Positions 1 to 12,074 of a stretch of DNA of 64,000 nt are shown one piece after another. The notes under the pieces are model-generated. The model made no database searches, was not told the DNA's origin, and worked only from the letters and a program-made list of their open reading frames with translations. The DNA is from Ananas comosus (taxonomy: Eukaryota > Streptophyta > Magnoliopsida > Poales > Bromeliaceae), in the NCBI RefSeq assembly GCF_001540865.1, contig NC_033633.1, positions 372,001-436,000 of the forward strand, written 5' to 3'. Position 1 is the first letter of the stretch, and every line of letters starts with the position of its first letter. Both the position numbers and the translations under genes were made by a program.

Positions 1-2437
1 TGTACTCTAGCTCATGAATTTATTTATTTATTTTTTTTGTTTTGATCTGGTTCGGAGGCCTCTTACCTCATTTTTGCAGCTTAATTTATTTCTTTAATAA
101 AAAAAGTAGAAAACGTGCTATATCTCTCTTAAAAAAAATTAATAACAAAAATAAAGTTGCGGTACTTTTTCAAAATGGCCTACAATAGTGGGTGATAATA
201 TATTTTCTACTTTTTATCGTTCCCCTCTTTCTTAATTTATTATCGGAATATCCTATCCGCCGTGTAGATATAGGTATAGGACCTCTTTTTTACCACGAGG
301 GCGCGACATTAATTCCCCCTACTGGACTCAACCCAAGTGTGGAAATTCCGTGGGCGTTTTCCACCATGCATGCTCGTCACGGCATTACCTTGTGTCCAAA
401 AGTGGCATGTAGAAATTTGTGTAGGGAAACAGATAACTACAGAGATTTAGAAGTTACTTTAGTAACGGGACAACCTTATATATACCGGGCTATGCATGCA
501 TGAATCATATGACTCTGTGCAAAAGATCCAAAAGAAACTAAAGAGGATTGGGGGATCGAGTTGGAGGATAGAGAAGCATCAGATAGTGATGAGGACAATC
601 AACAATCCTTAGCTAGAGGTGCCCACTAAGAGGGGGCCTACCACGTGGCAACGAGAGTGCCTTTCGAAGCGTCGCCGCGTTGGCGAAGTGTCGGAGAGCT
701 TCTGCCACGGGGCGTGACACTTGGCACTCGGACAATAGATTAAGATGTCGATAAGTCCTATGTTTTGTCGTCGGCGAAGAATTTCGAGGTGCTTAATTTT
801 GTGCGTAGAGTTTGCATGGTATTGTGTAGACGACACGTACGTAGCAAAAATTGCATCAGCTGTTATGATTTATGCATGGATTAGTCCACCACTCGATTTG
901 GCTCGTTTTGAGTAATTGACTCTAGTAAACTAGCACACAAGAGTTTGAAAGTACGTCATCAATACTTGATGTTGATATTGATGTGTTAGTCTTAGTTGAG
1001 TTCAACCTTTTTTTTCATTTGTACATCTACTTAAATTGAGGGACAAACGAACGTACACACGTACAAGAGCACGTTAATAAGTTACCATCGACTTTAAAAT
1101 AGATGAGCTCGATCTATAAAGAGGTAATTAGCTTTAGTACTCACACACCCTGGTTTACATTGGAAACTATCATTTTGGAAGAAATATTCATGCATAGATA
1201 CTTTGGCCTATTAATTTGTTACTCTAAATTAAAGTTAAAAATAATGTGATCATACATTAGAGCTAGCTAGCTTGTACTTAAAAATTATGGAGTACTAACA
1301 AATAACTCTGTGTAGCAAATTTAGAGGTTGTTCTTTCTTTCCTTTTCAAGCACATTAAATTATGTTCGAGTTTATTGTATATGTAGAACACGCACGGAAT
1401 AGTATTCTATTCCGTGATGGAAGATGTATTTGGCATAATAATCTCACACGCCTTATGAGGGGGAAGTACAAAGCATCAACTTGATCAATTTGCTTTGCTA
1501 ATATTGACTTTAGATGCGGCATGCATCAATTTGCTCTTTTAAACTGCACAATTTGCCATTTGAAATTCTCTCCACATGCTGTTTGACAATTTGTAGAAGT
1601 ATATATATAATGAAAATGAAACTTTTCCACGGCTTTTTCTCAAGTGATCGAAGAACAAATTAGAAGCCTCTTTCCACGAAGTTAAGCCCTCGTTGAAGTC
1701 AAATTGCGATGCTCCCACCACCCAAATATTTAGATATGCAATGCATAATCACGTGGCAACTTGGGCACGTACAAGGTGCGATTCTAGAGCCCCCCCCAAG
1801 AACAATACCACAATCGAGTAAAATGTATTGATATTCTCTGTACGATCCATTATTATTGCAAGTGGTTCTTATACTTTTTATTTGAGCATTTTATTTGCTA
1901 AATTTTTGCACATACTACACCTTTAATTTTCAATTGTTGAAAAATTTAGTGCCCATTTTGTAGAATACCATCTCACATGCTTTTAAAAACTAAAGTATAG
2001 GACATATGGAAGTTCAGAAAAAGATTTACAATATCAAATTTGTACAGGGACTATCCGTACATTTTATCCTATCGTATCCTATCTGATGCTTCAACTTGTG
2101 CATTATATGGTCAAACGAATGCTGACTTAGTGAACTATAAGATTTTGTTCTTTGATCTTTCTCACTCTCTCTAGATCCATCTCTCTCTCTCTCTCTCTCA
2201 TATATCCTGGACATCATCCTTATCTCAAATCCTTAGATTCTACAAAGGCCCATGTAGAGGAATCATTATCCAATTTGGACCACAAAAGGGATCATAGTAT
2301 TGCTCTAGTGAGAGAAAGATCCGATTTGCTTGGTCACACAAGTGCAGGATATCTTTTTTCTTTTTCTTTCTTTTTTTCCCGAGTGAGACTATCAGTTGAT
2401 CCATTCCACCAAAATCTGAGGAGATAAAACCTAAAAC

Positions 2438-2490
<53 letters not shown>

Positions 2491-2492
2491 TA

Positions 2493-2535
<43 letters not shown>

Positions 2536-3417
2536 ATATATATATATATATGTATAGAGAGAGAGAGAATTAAAAAAGGGAGTAAATAAGTAATGTTCAT
2601 GAAAATTTACACGTCACTCGCTGAAGTGCCATAGGAAGTTGACAAAAGTAGGCGAGGGAATGGAACCAATCACATGAATCAGTTGGGCCCAACTGTCGAC
2701 ATATTTGGCGACATGTGCTAGTGTTAAATAGGGATCGGGATATTTTGCTCCAGTAATGTTATTAATATATCAAAATATATTAAAAAAATATAGTTTATCA
2801 GTTTAAACATCTACTATTTAGTGGATGGTAGGTAATTAAATATGAAAGAAAAATACTCTGCTCACAGCAGCTTATCTAAACATATATACAATGATTTCAC
2901 CTGTTCCACTAGGAGTCCTGGTGGATGCATGGGACGGTCCATTGTGAATTGTATCTGATTTTTAAATTGTAAAAATGTGAATACAGTGTTACGTATATAA
3001 GCTAACGCAGCAGTCATTGAGAAGCAAAAATATCATATAGGATCTCTTTAATGAAGATTATGCATGCATGCATACAACTAGATATATGCTCTTTCGTTCA
3101 ATTAATATTTTAATCCAAACTGTCAAACCAATTTGTTTGACGAGATATTTTTCAGATTTAGAAAATACTTGTTTTTTTTTTTTGATGATTAGTATTAAAA
3201 TTACTCGCTTGGTAAGAGGTATCCATAATCCAAACTCGTCTAGTATGCCTTCTATACATAGACATCATCATTAATGAAATAATGAGCCCGTCATGCACTA
3301 CTTGCAACTTAATTACATTACCAACTCATCAACAATATTTTGAAATACGCTTCAGGAGCAGATGTAGTAACACTATTGTTGATTAGGGAAGAAAATCGAG
3401 CTGGGGCCTCTCGTTGC
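1..3417. other. Intergenic region, no gene recognised
   Basis: AT-rich DNA with no recognisable coding region. Open frames near 192-503 (103 codons) and 2152-2427 match no family I know and have no exon structure around them. A long TA/TG microsatellite lies at about 2440-2550, next to a short GA run. Confidence 0.5.
2437..2570. repeat. TA/TG microsatellite with GA run
   Basis: Nearly uninterrupted TA dinucleotides broken by short TG stretches, ending in a GAGAGA run. Seen directly. Confidence 0.9.
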
Positions 3418-3425
3418 ACTGTAGG

Positions 3426-4169
3426 CTGCGTTTGGTACGGGTATAAATAAGAATTGTTTATTTTGAGAAATAGGTACAAATTTAGGTACAAGTAGATATT
3501 AAGACCAATTTTGCATTTGAATAAAAATTGTATTATTTTTAGAAATAAGATAAATAGCGTTTGAATGGTTAGATTGGAACAAAAAAAATAAGGGTTATAA
3601 TTTTAAATTAAATTATTTTACTTAATTAATTAACATCAAATATTACTTAAAAATAAATTAATAAATTAATAAATTTATTAGTTATGAATATTGTATAAGA
3701 TAATAAAAATATATTAATTAATTAATTGAATATAAAAAATAATTTATCTTTTTAATTAGTTAGTAAATTATTTTAGCTAGATAACTAGTAAAAAAAAATT
3801 AATTAGATTAATAGAAATCTTAATGGTTGATCAATATAAATATTACTTTATGGATAAATACATTAAATTATTAATAATTAATTATAAATAATAAATTAAT
3901 AATTTTTTTATTATTTAAGTAATAATTAATAATTTAAATATATTAATTAGATTAATTAATGATTTAATACTATAATTAAAATTAAATTTAGACTCTAATT
4001 AACTTTGTTCCTATCTGAAAACAAGCTTTTGTTCCAGAAAAAATGGTGGAACAGCAGTTCCAGTTTTATACCTAACTTATTTTAGAAATTTAAAGACTGC
4101 ATTCTCGGGTACCAAACGCAGCGTTCTGGAATAAAGAAGGGAATAAGTGTTATTTTCGAACCAAACACT
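3426..4169. mobile_element. hAT-like MITE, 744 bp
   Basis: A very AT-rich non-coding block. One end begins CTGCGTTTGGTAC and the other ends CCAAACACT, so the ends are inverted copies around GCGTTTGGT / ACCAAACAC. A second ACCAAACGCAGC copy lies inside the right end. The flanks ACTGTAGG (3418-3425) and GCTGTAGG (4170-4177) match at 7 of 8 bases, which fits the 8-bp target duplication of hAT elements. No transposase is visible, so it is non-autonomous. Family assignment is inferred. Confidence 0.55.
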
Positions 4170-4478
4170 GCTGTAGGGTCGTGCATGTGTATACAATGTG
4201 CCTGATGCTGCCCATACAACGGATAGCTCTCTTATCTTAATTTTTCTCTGTTGCTGTCATGGGACTTCTTCCAGATGAGATGGTGGCGTGGCATGGAGAT
4301 GTCTACGTACTGGTTGAACAATTTAGGAGCTTATTTTAAACACTGATTTGGTCTATTTTCTATTTAATTTAAACTGTTTTTATATATACTCTGTAGTAAG
4401 AGCTGGACACTTGTAAAGAGACGGAAAAGGAGAAAGAGATTTTTTTTCAGAGTTTGAAACTGAAATGAGTTTCGAGAC

Positions 4479-4518
<40 letters not shown>

Positions 4519-4521
<3 letters not shown>

Positions 4522-5061
4522 CTAGGCTACTATACTATCGGTAGCACGGAGCGCTCCGTGCTACCAAGTTATTTTCGATGATGTGGCTTCCAAATCGACG
4601 ATCGGCTCCGTTAGAGTTAATCTACACTATTGAAAGTATTTAGAAACTAAATTTCATAATTTTTCGATATCATTTACCTATCAAACAAGTAGTCTAAAAT
4701 TGAACGGCTGAAAATAAAAATCTCATGAAAAATGATGATAAAAGATTTAAATTCAAGATCAGATATACTGATCTTACTCTAAATAGTGAAAAGAATTTTC
4801 TATAAAATTTTCATCGCATTTGGATTGTTTTACACCGTTAAACTCACAAACACACCACATCGGCCATTAAAATTGTCAATTTTGAGATCTTTTGATCACT
4901 AGTCAAATGATGTCGAAAAAATTTGAAATTTAGTTTCCAAATACTTTCAATAGTGTAGATCAAGTCTAACGGAGCCGATCGTCGATTTGGAAGCCGCATC
5001 ATCGAAAACAACTTGGTAGCACGGAGCGCTCCGTGCTACCGATAGCATAGTAGCCGGACTC
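4519..5061. mobile_element. Foldback MITE copy 1, in (TA)n
   Basis: A 543-bp element with long inverted arms. The left arm runs from GAGCTAGGCTACTATACTAT and the right end is its complement (GAGTCCGGCTACTATGCTAT read backwards). Each arm contains a perfect 26-bp palindrome (4540-4565 and 5015-5040), followed by a shared stretch with TTTTCGATGATG and TCGACGATCGGCTCCGTTA. The element is flanked by TA dinucleotide runs on both sides. No protein is encoded. The arrangement resembles microsatellite-associated MITEs such as rice Micron (known from the literature); relationship to that family is not shown. Confidence 0.8.
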
Positions 5062-5084
5062 TATATATATAGATATATATAAAA

Positions 5085-5300
5085 TTTAGCTAGAATATTT
5101 TTAGAAGCACCATCTCTTTGGTGCTTCAAACTTTTTAGCTCTTGGATTTACTCCTTGATTATTAATAGTTTTTGGATTAAATACTATTCCACCTATCACC
5201 ACTTATTACCATTATTCCAATCTTACATTTCTTCATCCAAAAGCTAGAAACTCAAAAGCAACACCACTTTGGTGCTTTTGGAAGTATTCTACCTCAACTC
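5085..5300. mobile_element. Short foldback MITE, about 215 bp
   Basis: The left side (TAGCTAGAATATTTTTAGAAGC, then a small hairpin around GCACCA...TGGTGC, then TTTTTAGCTCTTGGAT) is mirrored on the right as ATCCAAAAGCTAGAAA followed by the hairpin and AAGTATTCTACC. It has the same arm-palindrome-arm design as its larger neighbours but a different sequence, and lies between a TA run and a TC run. Confidence 0.5.
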
Positions 5301-5344
5301 TCTCTCTCTCTTTCTCTCTCTCTCTCTATATATATATAGAGAGA

Positions 5345-5898
5345 GAGCATGGCTGCTGTGCTCTCAGGAGCACGGAGGCCTCCGTGCTCCTGAGCCGTTT
5401 TCGATGATGGAATTTTCGAATCGACGATCGGCTCCGTTAGACTTGATCTAGCGCATTTGAAGTTTTTAGAAAATAATTTTTGCGATTTTTCGATATCATT
5501 TACCTAGTGATCGAAAGGATTCAAAATTCATAATTTTTAATGGTTGATATCTGCCGTTTTAAAGTTTAACGGTGTAGAAGTATTTAAATCACATGAAATT
5601 TTGATAGAAAATTCTTTATACTATCTAAAATATGATCTATATTTCTTATCGAAAATTTTAGTGCTATATCACCACTTTTTATAGGATTTTTATTTTCAGC
5701 CGTTAAAAATTATTGATTTTAAATCCTTTCGATTGCCAGGTAAATAATATCGAAAAATCGCAAAAATTATTTTCTAGAAACTTTAAATACGGTAGATCAA
5801 GTTTAACGGAGCCGATCGTCGATTCGAAAACTCCATCATCGAAAACGGCTCAGGAGCACGGAAGCCTCCGTGCTCCTGAGAGCACAGCAGCCCTGCTC
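5345..5898. mobile_element. Foldback MITE copy 2, in (TA)n
   Basis: A 554-bp element with inverted ends (GAGCATGGCTGCTGTGCTCT / GAGCAGGGCTGCTGTGCTCT). The left arm holds a perfect 32-bp palindrome at 5363-5394. The right arm holds the same palindrome at 5849-5880 with one changed base. The inner arm carries the TCGACGATCGGCTCCGTTAG block also found in copy 1. TA runs flank it. No coding capacity. Confidence 0.8.
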
Positions 5899-5910
5899 TA
5901 TATATATATA

Positions 5911-6455
5911 TAGTAGGGCTACTATACTTTTATGAGTATACAGTCATTTGTACTTATAAGTTATTTTCGATGTTGGGGCTTCTGAATCGACGATCCACAC
6001 CGTTAAACATGATCTAGAGTATTTGAAACTTTTAGAAAATAAATTTCATAATTTTTTGAAATCATTATAAAGTCCATCAAGCGGATATAAAATGAACGGT
6101 CAAAATTGAACGACGTCCTAAAAATGGATGATCGGATCCTTCAATTTAAGATCGGGATTATTGATTTTTATTTAGGTAATGAATAGAATTTTCTATCAAA
6201 AATTCAAGTTATTCCGATTCTTTTACACCGTTAAACTAGCAAGTATCACATACTGGCCGTTAAAAATTGTCAATTTTGTGAGCTATTGATCGTAAGATAA
6301 ATGATTTCGAAAAATTATAAAATTTGATTTCCAGAAGTTTTAAATGCTCTAGATAATGTTTAACGATCTGAAACGTCAATTCGGAAGCTCTATCATCGAA
6401 AACAACTTATGAGTACGAATGTGATCGTACTCATAAGAGTATAGTAGCTGGACTA
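5911..6455. mobile_element. Foldback MITE copy 3, in (TA)n
   Basis: A 545-bp element 12 bp after copy 2, separated from it only by TA repeats. The ends are TAGTAGGGCTACTATACT and its inverted counterpart. The subterminal hairpins are more diverged (TATGAGTATAC...GTACTTATA on the left, TTATGAGTACGA...TCGTACTCATAA on the right). The inner arm TTATTTTCGATG is shared with copies 1 and 2. Confidence 0.7.
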
Positions 6456-6637
6456 TATATATATATATATATAACTGTGCAAAAATATTATTAATAGTAT
6501 GAAAATAGTTGATATTATCTATTTTCTATTTTTAGATATCTAAGGTTTAGTGGGGATGGTGAAATAGTAACAATTCAAGAGTGAAAAGTAAATAATATCC
6601 ACTCTTAATATGTACTATTAGTAGTATGGTAATTCAA

Positions 6638-6667
<30 letters not shown>

Positions 6668-6675
<8 letters not shown>

Positions 6676-6933
6676 GAGTTGGACTGGGCTACTATTAGTA
6701 GCAAAATTCATTGTTGCTACCAGTTTTTTAGCCTTTGGATCAACTCTTTTCATTATTTCTAATCATTGGATTAAATACTATAACCCAGTAGGGATCACTC
6801 AATTCTAGAGGGACCACTCAACTCTAACTAACTAATATCATCCTGATCCCATAATTTTTCATTCAAGGGTTAAAAACTTGATAGCAAAAAAAGCGTTTTA
6901 CTATTAATAGTATTCCAGCCTAATTCTATACAT
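6668..6933. mobile_element. Short foldback MITE, about 265 bp
   Basis: The left part GGGCTACTATTAGTAGCAAAA followed by TTTTTTAGCCTTTGGAT is roughly mirrored on the right (TTCAAGGGTTAAAAAC ... TACTATTAATAGTATTCCAG). It sits between a TC/TA run (6637-6675) and a TA run (6940-6955). No TSD beyond TA can be defined. Confidence 0.45.
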
Positions 6934-6959
6934 ATATATATATATATATATATATGTTA

Positions 6960-9900
6960 GTTAGTAATATTCTCATTCGAGTTGCATTAAGAAATTAATG
7001 TCTGAAAAATTCTAATTATATCTACTGAAACAGTAGCACAACTAAAACACCACTGGGGGAAAGAACTTAATTTAACTATACGTTATCCTCACTACATAGT
7101 AACTTTTTAAACTTGAGAAGTAGATTACAAATATGTCAGCTACAAAAGAAAAAAAAAAAGAAAAATCTAGATTGTGCGACCCAAATGCGTAGTCTAAAAA
7201 GACACTTTGGAGCACACAAAGATAAAGCCCTACAATATTGAAGATACATTATCTTGCAGCTTCAACATGACACCCTTGTGGGATCACGCATGTGAGGATA
7301 TCTAAAATAAATCTACTCATACAAATCTTTTATATTATCAACTCAAATCGCAGAAAAAGGAATATATCTATCTATACTCAGCAGGAAGGGCCACGAGCAA
7401 CATGGACCTCATTCTTCTAATCTTCACATACACTATCGATCGCCACTTTTGGCTGGAGAAGGATCTTTTTGACTACAATGTTTTAGGATGAAGATAATCT
7501 TTATCTTTTGGGCTTATCTATCTGATCTGATTAGATAAAAGCCACTAATATAATAATGCTAAGATAAGTCCTAATATTGTCATGTCACTCTACAGGCTCA
7601 TAATAATGCTTCCCATTCCCCACAGGCCCTTGTGATAAGCCAGAACTAGATCTTCTAAATATAGTATATATTACAATCTGAAGGGAGAAAGTAGGGGCTG
7701 CTGATTCATCAATCTTATTAATGGAAAACAAAAGTGATACTGCAATCAAGGTGTGAAAAGAATTTAGCTACAACACGCATGGTGTGTTATTGAGACTTCA
7801 AAAAGGAAATCGATTTGTTGCCTTTTCATTGGCCATATATATCTGGTAACTAGTCAGCTAAATCTATGAGATAATGGAAAGAGCTGCTTAATTTTGTTTT
7901 TCCTAGTCTTTTGATGAAATATGAGACGAGTGATTTACCATACAAATTATTGAAAAAGTCTAGAGAAAAACATATAGGGGTAAAAATATACATCAGTATA
8001 TGACAAATTGGTTATCACCACTGTTTACGACAATTGATAGGTAAATAGATAATTGCCCTCTAGGCGAATGTGATACGGAATCGAGCCTCGCTTCGAGCCA
8101 GGAGTGTGCTCATGTGGGTATTATACCTAAAATATCAATTTGATAGAAGATGACTGGAAATTAGTTTAACAATATTTACTTTTTACCGACCGTCCTTAGT
8201 GCATGTGATCAGGAATTTAATAGTTGGAATCCAAGATCTCAAGTTTAAAGCCCAATACTGTCATTATAATTGCCAGTACCACATGAAATGAAACTATTAA
8301 TACTGACTTTAAAACAAAGATAACTATTAATGCAACTATTAATGTGATTAGTCTAGCTAGATTGAGTACTTTATATTTTCAGTTAAATTTATTTCCAAAA
8401 AAAAGAATAAAGTGGATGACAACCGACCTTTCTCTCTGAGAAGAAATTTTTTTTAAAAAAAACATTATCTGCTTCTCATTATGATGTGTAAAGTAGAAAA
8501 TATACTTTACACATGTACTTGGGCCTGGATCTTAGTTCATCACTGTATAGCCCAACATTGCAACCCAGGTATAAACAGGGACTTGCATAAAAAAGGCCCC
8601 CGAGTCTTAAACAGGGATGGCCCATTTTGACCCCTCGGCCCATATAATACATCTCCTATGTTTTAGCTATTAATTTTCAGAGATCTTTGTTCAAAATCAA
8701 AATTCGTTTCAAAGATTTGTCAACTGGGAAATTATAGAATATGTATGTATTTGCATTAATCGAAATGATTGTTTGGATTTTCCAATAGTTCGTTGCTCAA
8801 TCAAGTTCAAAAACTTCAAATTAGAGTTTTAGCGCACGTGAGCTGTGCCCGGGTAATTATGTGGGCTGCGCTGGGCCAATTAGACCAGATTGGTACTAAT
8901 TTGTTGTGCCATATTTTCATATGGGCTTGGGCCGAGTTATTTGGACCTTATAATGATGCTTAATTACACATTAACACCATAATAAATGAATAATTGCATC
9001 GTTTCCTAGTCCACACTTAACATTTTTACTTAAACACCAAGAAAAAAAAAAAACTAATTGGATCAAAGTTAAAGGATTGAAATGGAAAGTGACTGTTTTT
9101 GCCGACGTACTTTTGGAAGTTTCTAAAGTATGATCTGGCACCATGCGTGCGGAACTTAATAAGTGATAGCTACACGTTGGATAATGATTTATTCACACTC
9201 AGCTGTAATTAGGAACTAAGTCATAAGTAAATAGAAATAAGCAACTGATAAAATTATAGTATAAATGAAAGGAATAAAAACTGTAGATTTGTCGAATTTG
9301 GGGCACGTGAAAAGCAACTATTTGGTTACACGAGACAATCATTTTTCTTCAAAAGTTTAAATTTTTAAAAACTATACTATTAATATTTCTATTCAGTATT
9401 TTTCTTATGTTTAGACTTGAGACTTTTGATAGGCTTAAGACGTGAACCTAATTTAAATAGATAGAAATTTTTTTTTTAGTAATAAGAAAACAAAATTAAA
9501 AAGAAATACGAACAACTCAGCAATTGTACAAATGCCAAGATCTTCAAATTAGGCTCTTTTTTTTTTTCCACATATCCGACAAATCATATTTGTTGCTTCT
9601 TTTGTGATGAATTTATATTATTGGATATCATATATGAAATATTGTCTTCTATAACAACACAACACTCTGCGACGGATTTGCCATGTTAGAATGAACATAT
9701 ATTTATGAGTCCCTCAAAAATACCCAAAATATGACACTCCATTAGTACTTTAACAAGGTGTAAACTATAATTAAATGAGGACTAGAGAAGAACACTAATT
9801 AAGCCATGATTAAACAATTGTATGGAAGGTGACCCCCGCAATCTTTTTATTTAACCGAAAATACGCCCTTCCAAACCGGACTTACATGTGGAAGATAGGT

Positions 9901-10971
9901 TTAATTGGAATTGCTCTCATATATAACATGCGATAAACATAAATAAAAAATTAGTCTTAACAATTATAATTCTCTCTATCTCTCAGAAAAATATATTCAT
10001 GTAAATCTTACGTTTCTTTTATCTAAATATTCATAATTTTTTTTAAAAAATTTTAGTATTAAATAATAATTTTTGGATGGATGGATGAATTAAAAGTGAC
10101 ATTGCTTAACAAATACATAATATTCGGGCTCTCGAGAGAGTAACCGGCCTTCTTTTCCCGCCGACTACGCCACGGCCGACAAAAATAATAAAACAGAAAA
10201 GGATAGACGAGAGAAATCCGAGGCAAAAAAGCTTCTCCCCAGTTGGTCATGACAGAGTCTTCTGATATTATAATTTTATAACGTGACAATAATAATATTC
10301 AATTAACTTTTATATATCTAGCTTACATGATATAATTTCATAAGGTGACAGTAATAATATTTAATTAACTTTTATCTTACATGATAACACACAATTATTA
10401 TTATTTTTTATACTATGTTAATTTAACTTGAACTTATTATATTCAGGTCTCTATCTCACGACCCATGAGATTCAACGAAACCGGTAAAAATAAATATTCA
10501 TTATCTTACATAGAGTGGAATTGAAAAAGCTAAAATAAAAGTGTACATCTTACACCTTTCATATTGATGGATGAGATTAACTCAATATAAATGCTCTTTG
10601 CATTATCTTGCCCACCATTTATTATTTATTTATGTCCGTTTAATCAACTTAAAGATCTTTTATTGAAAAATATTATAAATATAGTTAAATATATACTAAA
10701 TTAAAACTAATTAATTGGGACAAACTAAACTACGCAAGTACAAGCATAAAAATCATACTAATTTAGACAAAGTAGAAAATAGATTTTTATATTTCTAGTT
10801 TTTAATTAATTGTTAACTCGGGGTTTAAACCATCGGCCCAAAATATTTAAGTCTATTTATTATTACTAGTGTGTCTGGCACTTGTAAAGACATCACACAC
10901 TTTCATATTATCCAATGCGAGGCTATTAAAGTGTCAGATAGAGCTATAATAATGCCGCTACAAATAATAAA
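6960..10971. other. Intergenic region, mostly featureless
   Basis: AT-rich DNA with no recognisable gene. Short frames at 8769-8963 and 10059-10289 match nothing I know. It holds one probable degenerate SINE (about 8187-8407), described separately. Confidence 0.5.
8187..8407 (+). mobile_element. Degenerate tRNA-derived SINE, split
   Basis: The start (GACCGTCCTTAGTGCATGTG), a B-box-like segment (TCAAGTTTAAAGCC) and a 3' part (TTCAGTTAAATTTATTTCC, then an A-run) match the SINE family seen intact at 55013-55156 and 12730-12885. About 100 bp of unrelated sequence interrupts it. No clear target duplication. Confidence 0.4.
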
Positions 10972-11608
10972 GGCTAAATTACAGAAAATTTTCTTGTAAT
11001 AATCCGCTTTTTCACTTTCCACCCCTGATATTTAAAAACCTACATTTTGCCCCCTTATAAAATAAAAAATGTTCACAGGGGGATCACGGTGTGTAAAATG
11101 ACCATTTTGCCCCTCGCCATTGTTGTCTTCTTCCTGAGCTTTCTCAGCCGCCCCTTCAATCCGCCGCTATTTCCACCTCAATCGGCCACGATTCCTCTCC
11201 AATTTCTTCTCCACTTGCTCCCCTTCTCCTCCTACACCGTCGCCGCCCATCAATTTCGGCGACAGTAGGGAGGATACTAAGATGGATGTTGATGGAGAGG
11301 TAGGCAGGGACAACGAGGGCGAAGGCGAGGTGGCGGAGGAGGACGAAAGGGATGTGGGCGAGGGCGAAACAGTGGAGGACGGCGAGGCGGCGAGGCGGCG
11401 AGCCGGAGGGAGCGAAGCATCAGAGAAGAGGCAGAGGGATATTTTCGGTATAAAAAAATATTTTTTAACAGAATCCCTAACGGAACCCTAACGGTAGGGG
11501 TGAAGTGCATATTTTTTATTTTACAAGGAGGCAAAGTATAGGTTTTTAAATGTCTGGGGGGGAAAGTGAAAAAGCGGGTTATTACAGGGGGTTTTTTGTA
11601 ATTTAGCC
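10972..11608. mobile_element. MULE-like MITE, GC-rich interior
   Basis: A 637-bp element with inverted arms of roughly 100 bp. Both ends read GGCTAAATTAC inward, followed by ...CGCTTTTTCACTTTCC. A perfect 9-bp duplication AATAATAAA flanks it (10963-10971 and 11609-11617), the size typical of Mutator-superfamily elements. The interior (about 11130-11440) is unusually GC-rich and codon-like on both strands compared with the AT-rich arms, as in Pack-MULEs carrying gene fragments. The donor of the interior was not recognised. Confidence 0.7.
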
Positions 11609-12020
11609 AATAATAAATTATAAGCATTCAAAAATTTAAAAGTTCATAACAAACATTATTTATATAATATATTAATAATATTTTAGCTGGACTAATTAAC
11701 ATAGTCCATGTTTTGATATAAAAAAACTTAGCTCCAAAAGTAGAAGCTTCTTTTGCTTCTGGGAGCCGTGATATGAGGGCAAACGCGTGGCAGTAGCACG
11801 TCAGCTACGCCCCCGCCCCCCCCCCACCCCACCCCACCTTTCTCTAGAAGCCCATCATAATCGAATCGATCCTTTCCTTTCAACCCAGGGGCGAGGCCAA
11901 TCAGCTGTTGCTTTTTCCACGAATACAAGATTATTATTATTATTATTATTATTAAGTGGACTCATCTTTGGTCGATATATATTTTCTCCATACATTCCCG
12001 GTGCAATATATATGTATGTA

Positions 12021-12027
12021 TATAAAT
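12021..12027 (+). promoter_or_regulatory. Candidate TATA box, cysteine-rich peptide gene
   Basis: TATAAAT lies 48 bp before the start codon at 12075. Placement is plausible but the surrounding DNA is AT-rich, so this is tentative. Confidence 0.4.
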
Positions 12028-12074
12028 TAAAGCTTGTTGGAGTTTTTGAGGGACTCCCTGGATAGAACAGAGAC

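Noticed and set aside
192..503. 103-codon frame at the left edge
   Set aside because: No recognisable family, no splice context and no conservation argument available.
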